A DNA stretch of 60,000 bases, taken from Membranipora membranacea. Lineage: Eukaryota > Bryozoa > Gymnolaemata > Cheilostomatida > Membraniporidae. The stretch covers positions 28,705,387-28,765,386 of the forward strand of contig OU612069.1 of the NCBI GenBank assembly GCA_914767715.1, given 5' to 3'. A program made the translations under genes and the position numbers. Positions within the stretch are counted from its first letter, which is position 1; every line of letters starts with the position of its first letter. A model generated the notes under the pieces. It was not told where the DNA came from. It worked only from the letters and a program-made list of their open reading frames with translations, and searched no databases. Of this stretch, positions 59,606-60,000 are shown piece by piece.

Positions 59606-60000
59606 AATAGAAAGAAATTTGGAAGGATGGCAATCGGCCTTTTCATTCAATTTGGCGGATGTTTGTTTCTGTTATAAAGAGCTATATCTAGAGACTGCTG
59701 ATTTGTTACACACACACAGTTATCATCTTGACACATGAACTTCAGTTTTTGTGCACAGTTGTTTTAGTATTCTTCCAAATTTACTTTAAAAGTTTAGGTC
59801 TATGTAACAATTGCTGTTAGGAGAATTGTCTTCTCTTACAATAAAACTAAATGGCAAACATAGGGTATCAGCACTGTCCTTGGCTTTCCAATCGACACAG
59901 TTATGCAGGAGAAGACAATTTTATAAATTGGCAAACATGGTGATCCTGCTTTTGCCAATTTTGAATACAAAGCACAGGAGCAGGTGCATATTTTAGTTTG

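Overview
The window is from a metazoan nuclear genome. Its genes are cut by many GT-AG introns, and it carries Ty3/Gypsy and LINE-type remnants, tRNA-derived SINEs and many minisatellites. The gene content (an ancestral-type indoleamine dioxygenase, a peroxisomal acyl-CoA oxidase, TMEM272-like tetraspan proteins and a von Willebrand A/kinase-like fusion) fits an invertebrate. I cannot settle the phylum from sequence alone. No bacterial operon, CRISPR array or rRNA gene was seen. All exon models were joined by hand from splice signals and reading phase.

Layout. 1-20 kb is a TMEM272-like region. A last-exon copy with its 3' flank opens the window (+), a complete five-exon gene lies on the minus strand at 6.3-8.7 kb, and a complete five-exon gene lies on the plus strand at 14.0-18.8 kb. 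Between them are a decayed Ty3/Gypsy pol, a 358-bp hexanucleotide array, several minisatellites and a broken intronless ORF near 12.6-13.0 kb. 20.9-26.9 kb (minus) is a complete 12-exon indoleamine 2,3-dioxygenase gene. 28.8-40.2 kb (plus) is a complete 16-exon acyl-CoA oxidase 3-like gene ending in the peroxisomal signal AKL, with a LINE inserted in one intron. 42.2-50.2 kb (minus) is an 18-exon gene for a 727-residue protein with an N-terminal vWA domain, a coiled coil and a C-terminal protein-kinase fold whose HRD motif reads HKS. I consider this last gene the most unusual in the window. 53.4-54.3 kb (minus) is a three-exon gene for a small secreted cysteine-rich protein. The remainder to 60 kb holds a LINE fragment, an 8-bp minisatellite and a second copy of the SINE found at 21.2 kb.

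Functional links. The dioxygenase and the acyl-CoA oxidase are head-to-head with about 1.9 kb between starts. The oxidase and the vWA gene are tail-to-tail with facing poly(A) signals. Nothing suggests that the five main genes form one pathway. The TMEM272-like copies share exon phases, their start context and, for two copies, a 3' flank, so they arose by local duplication and inversion.
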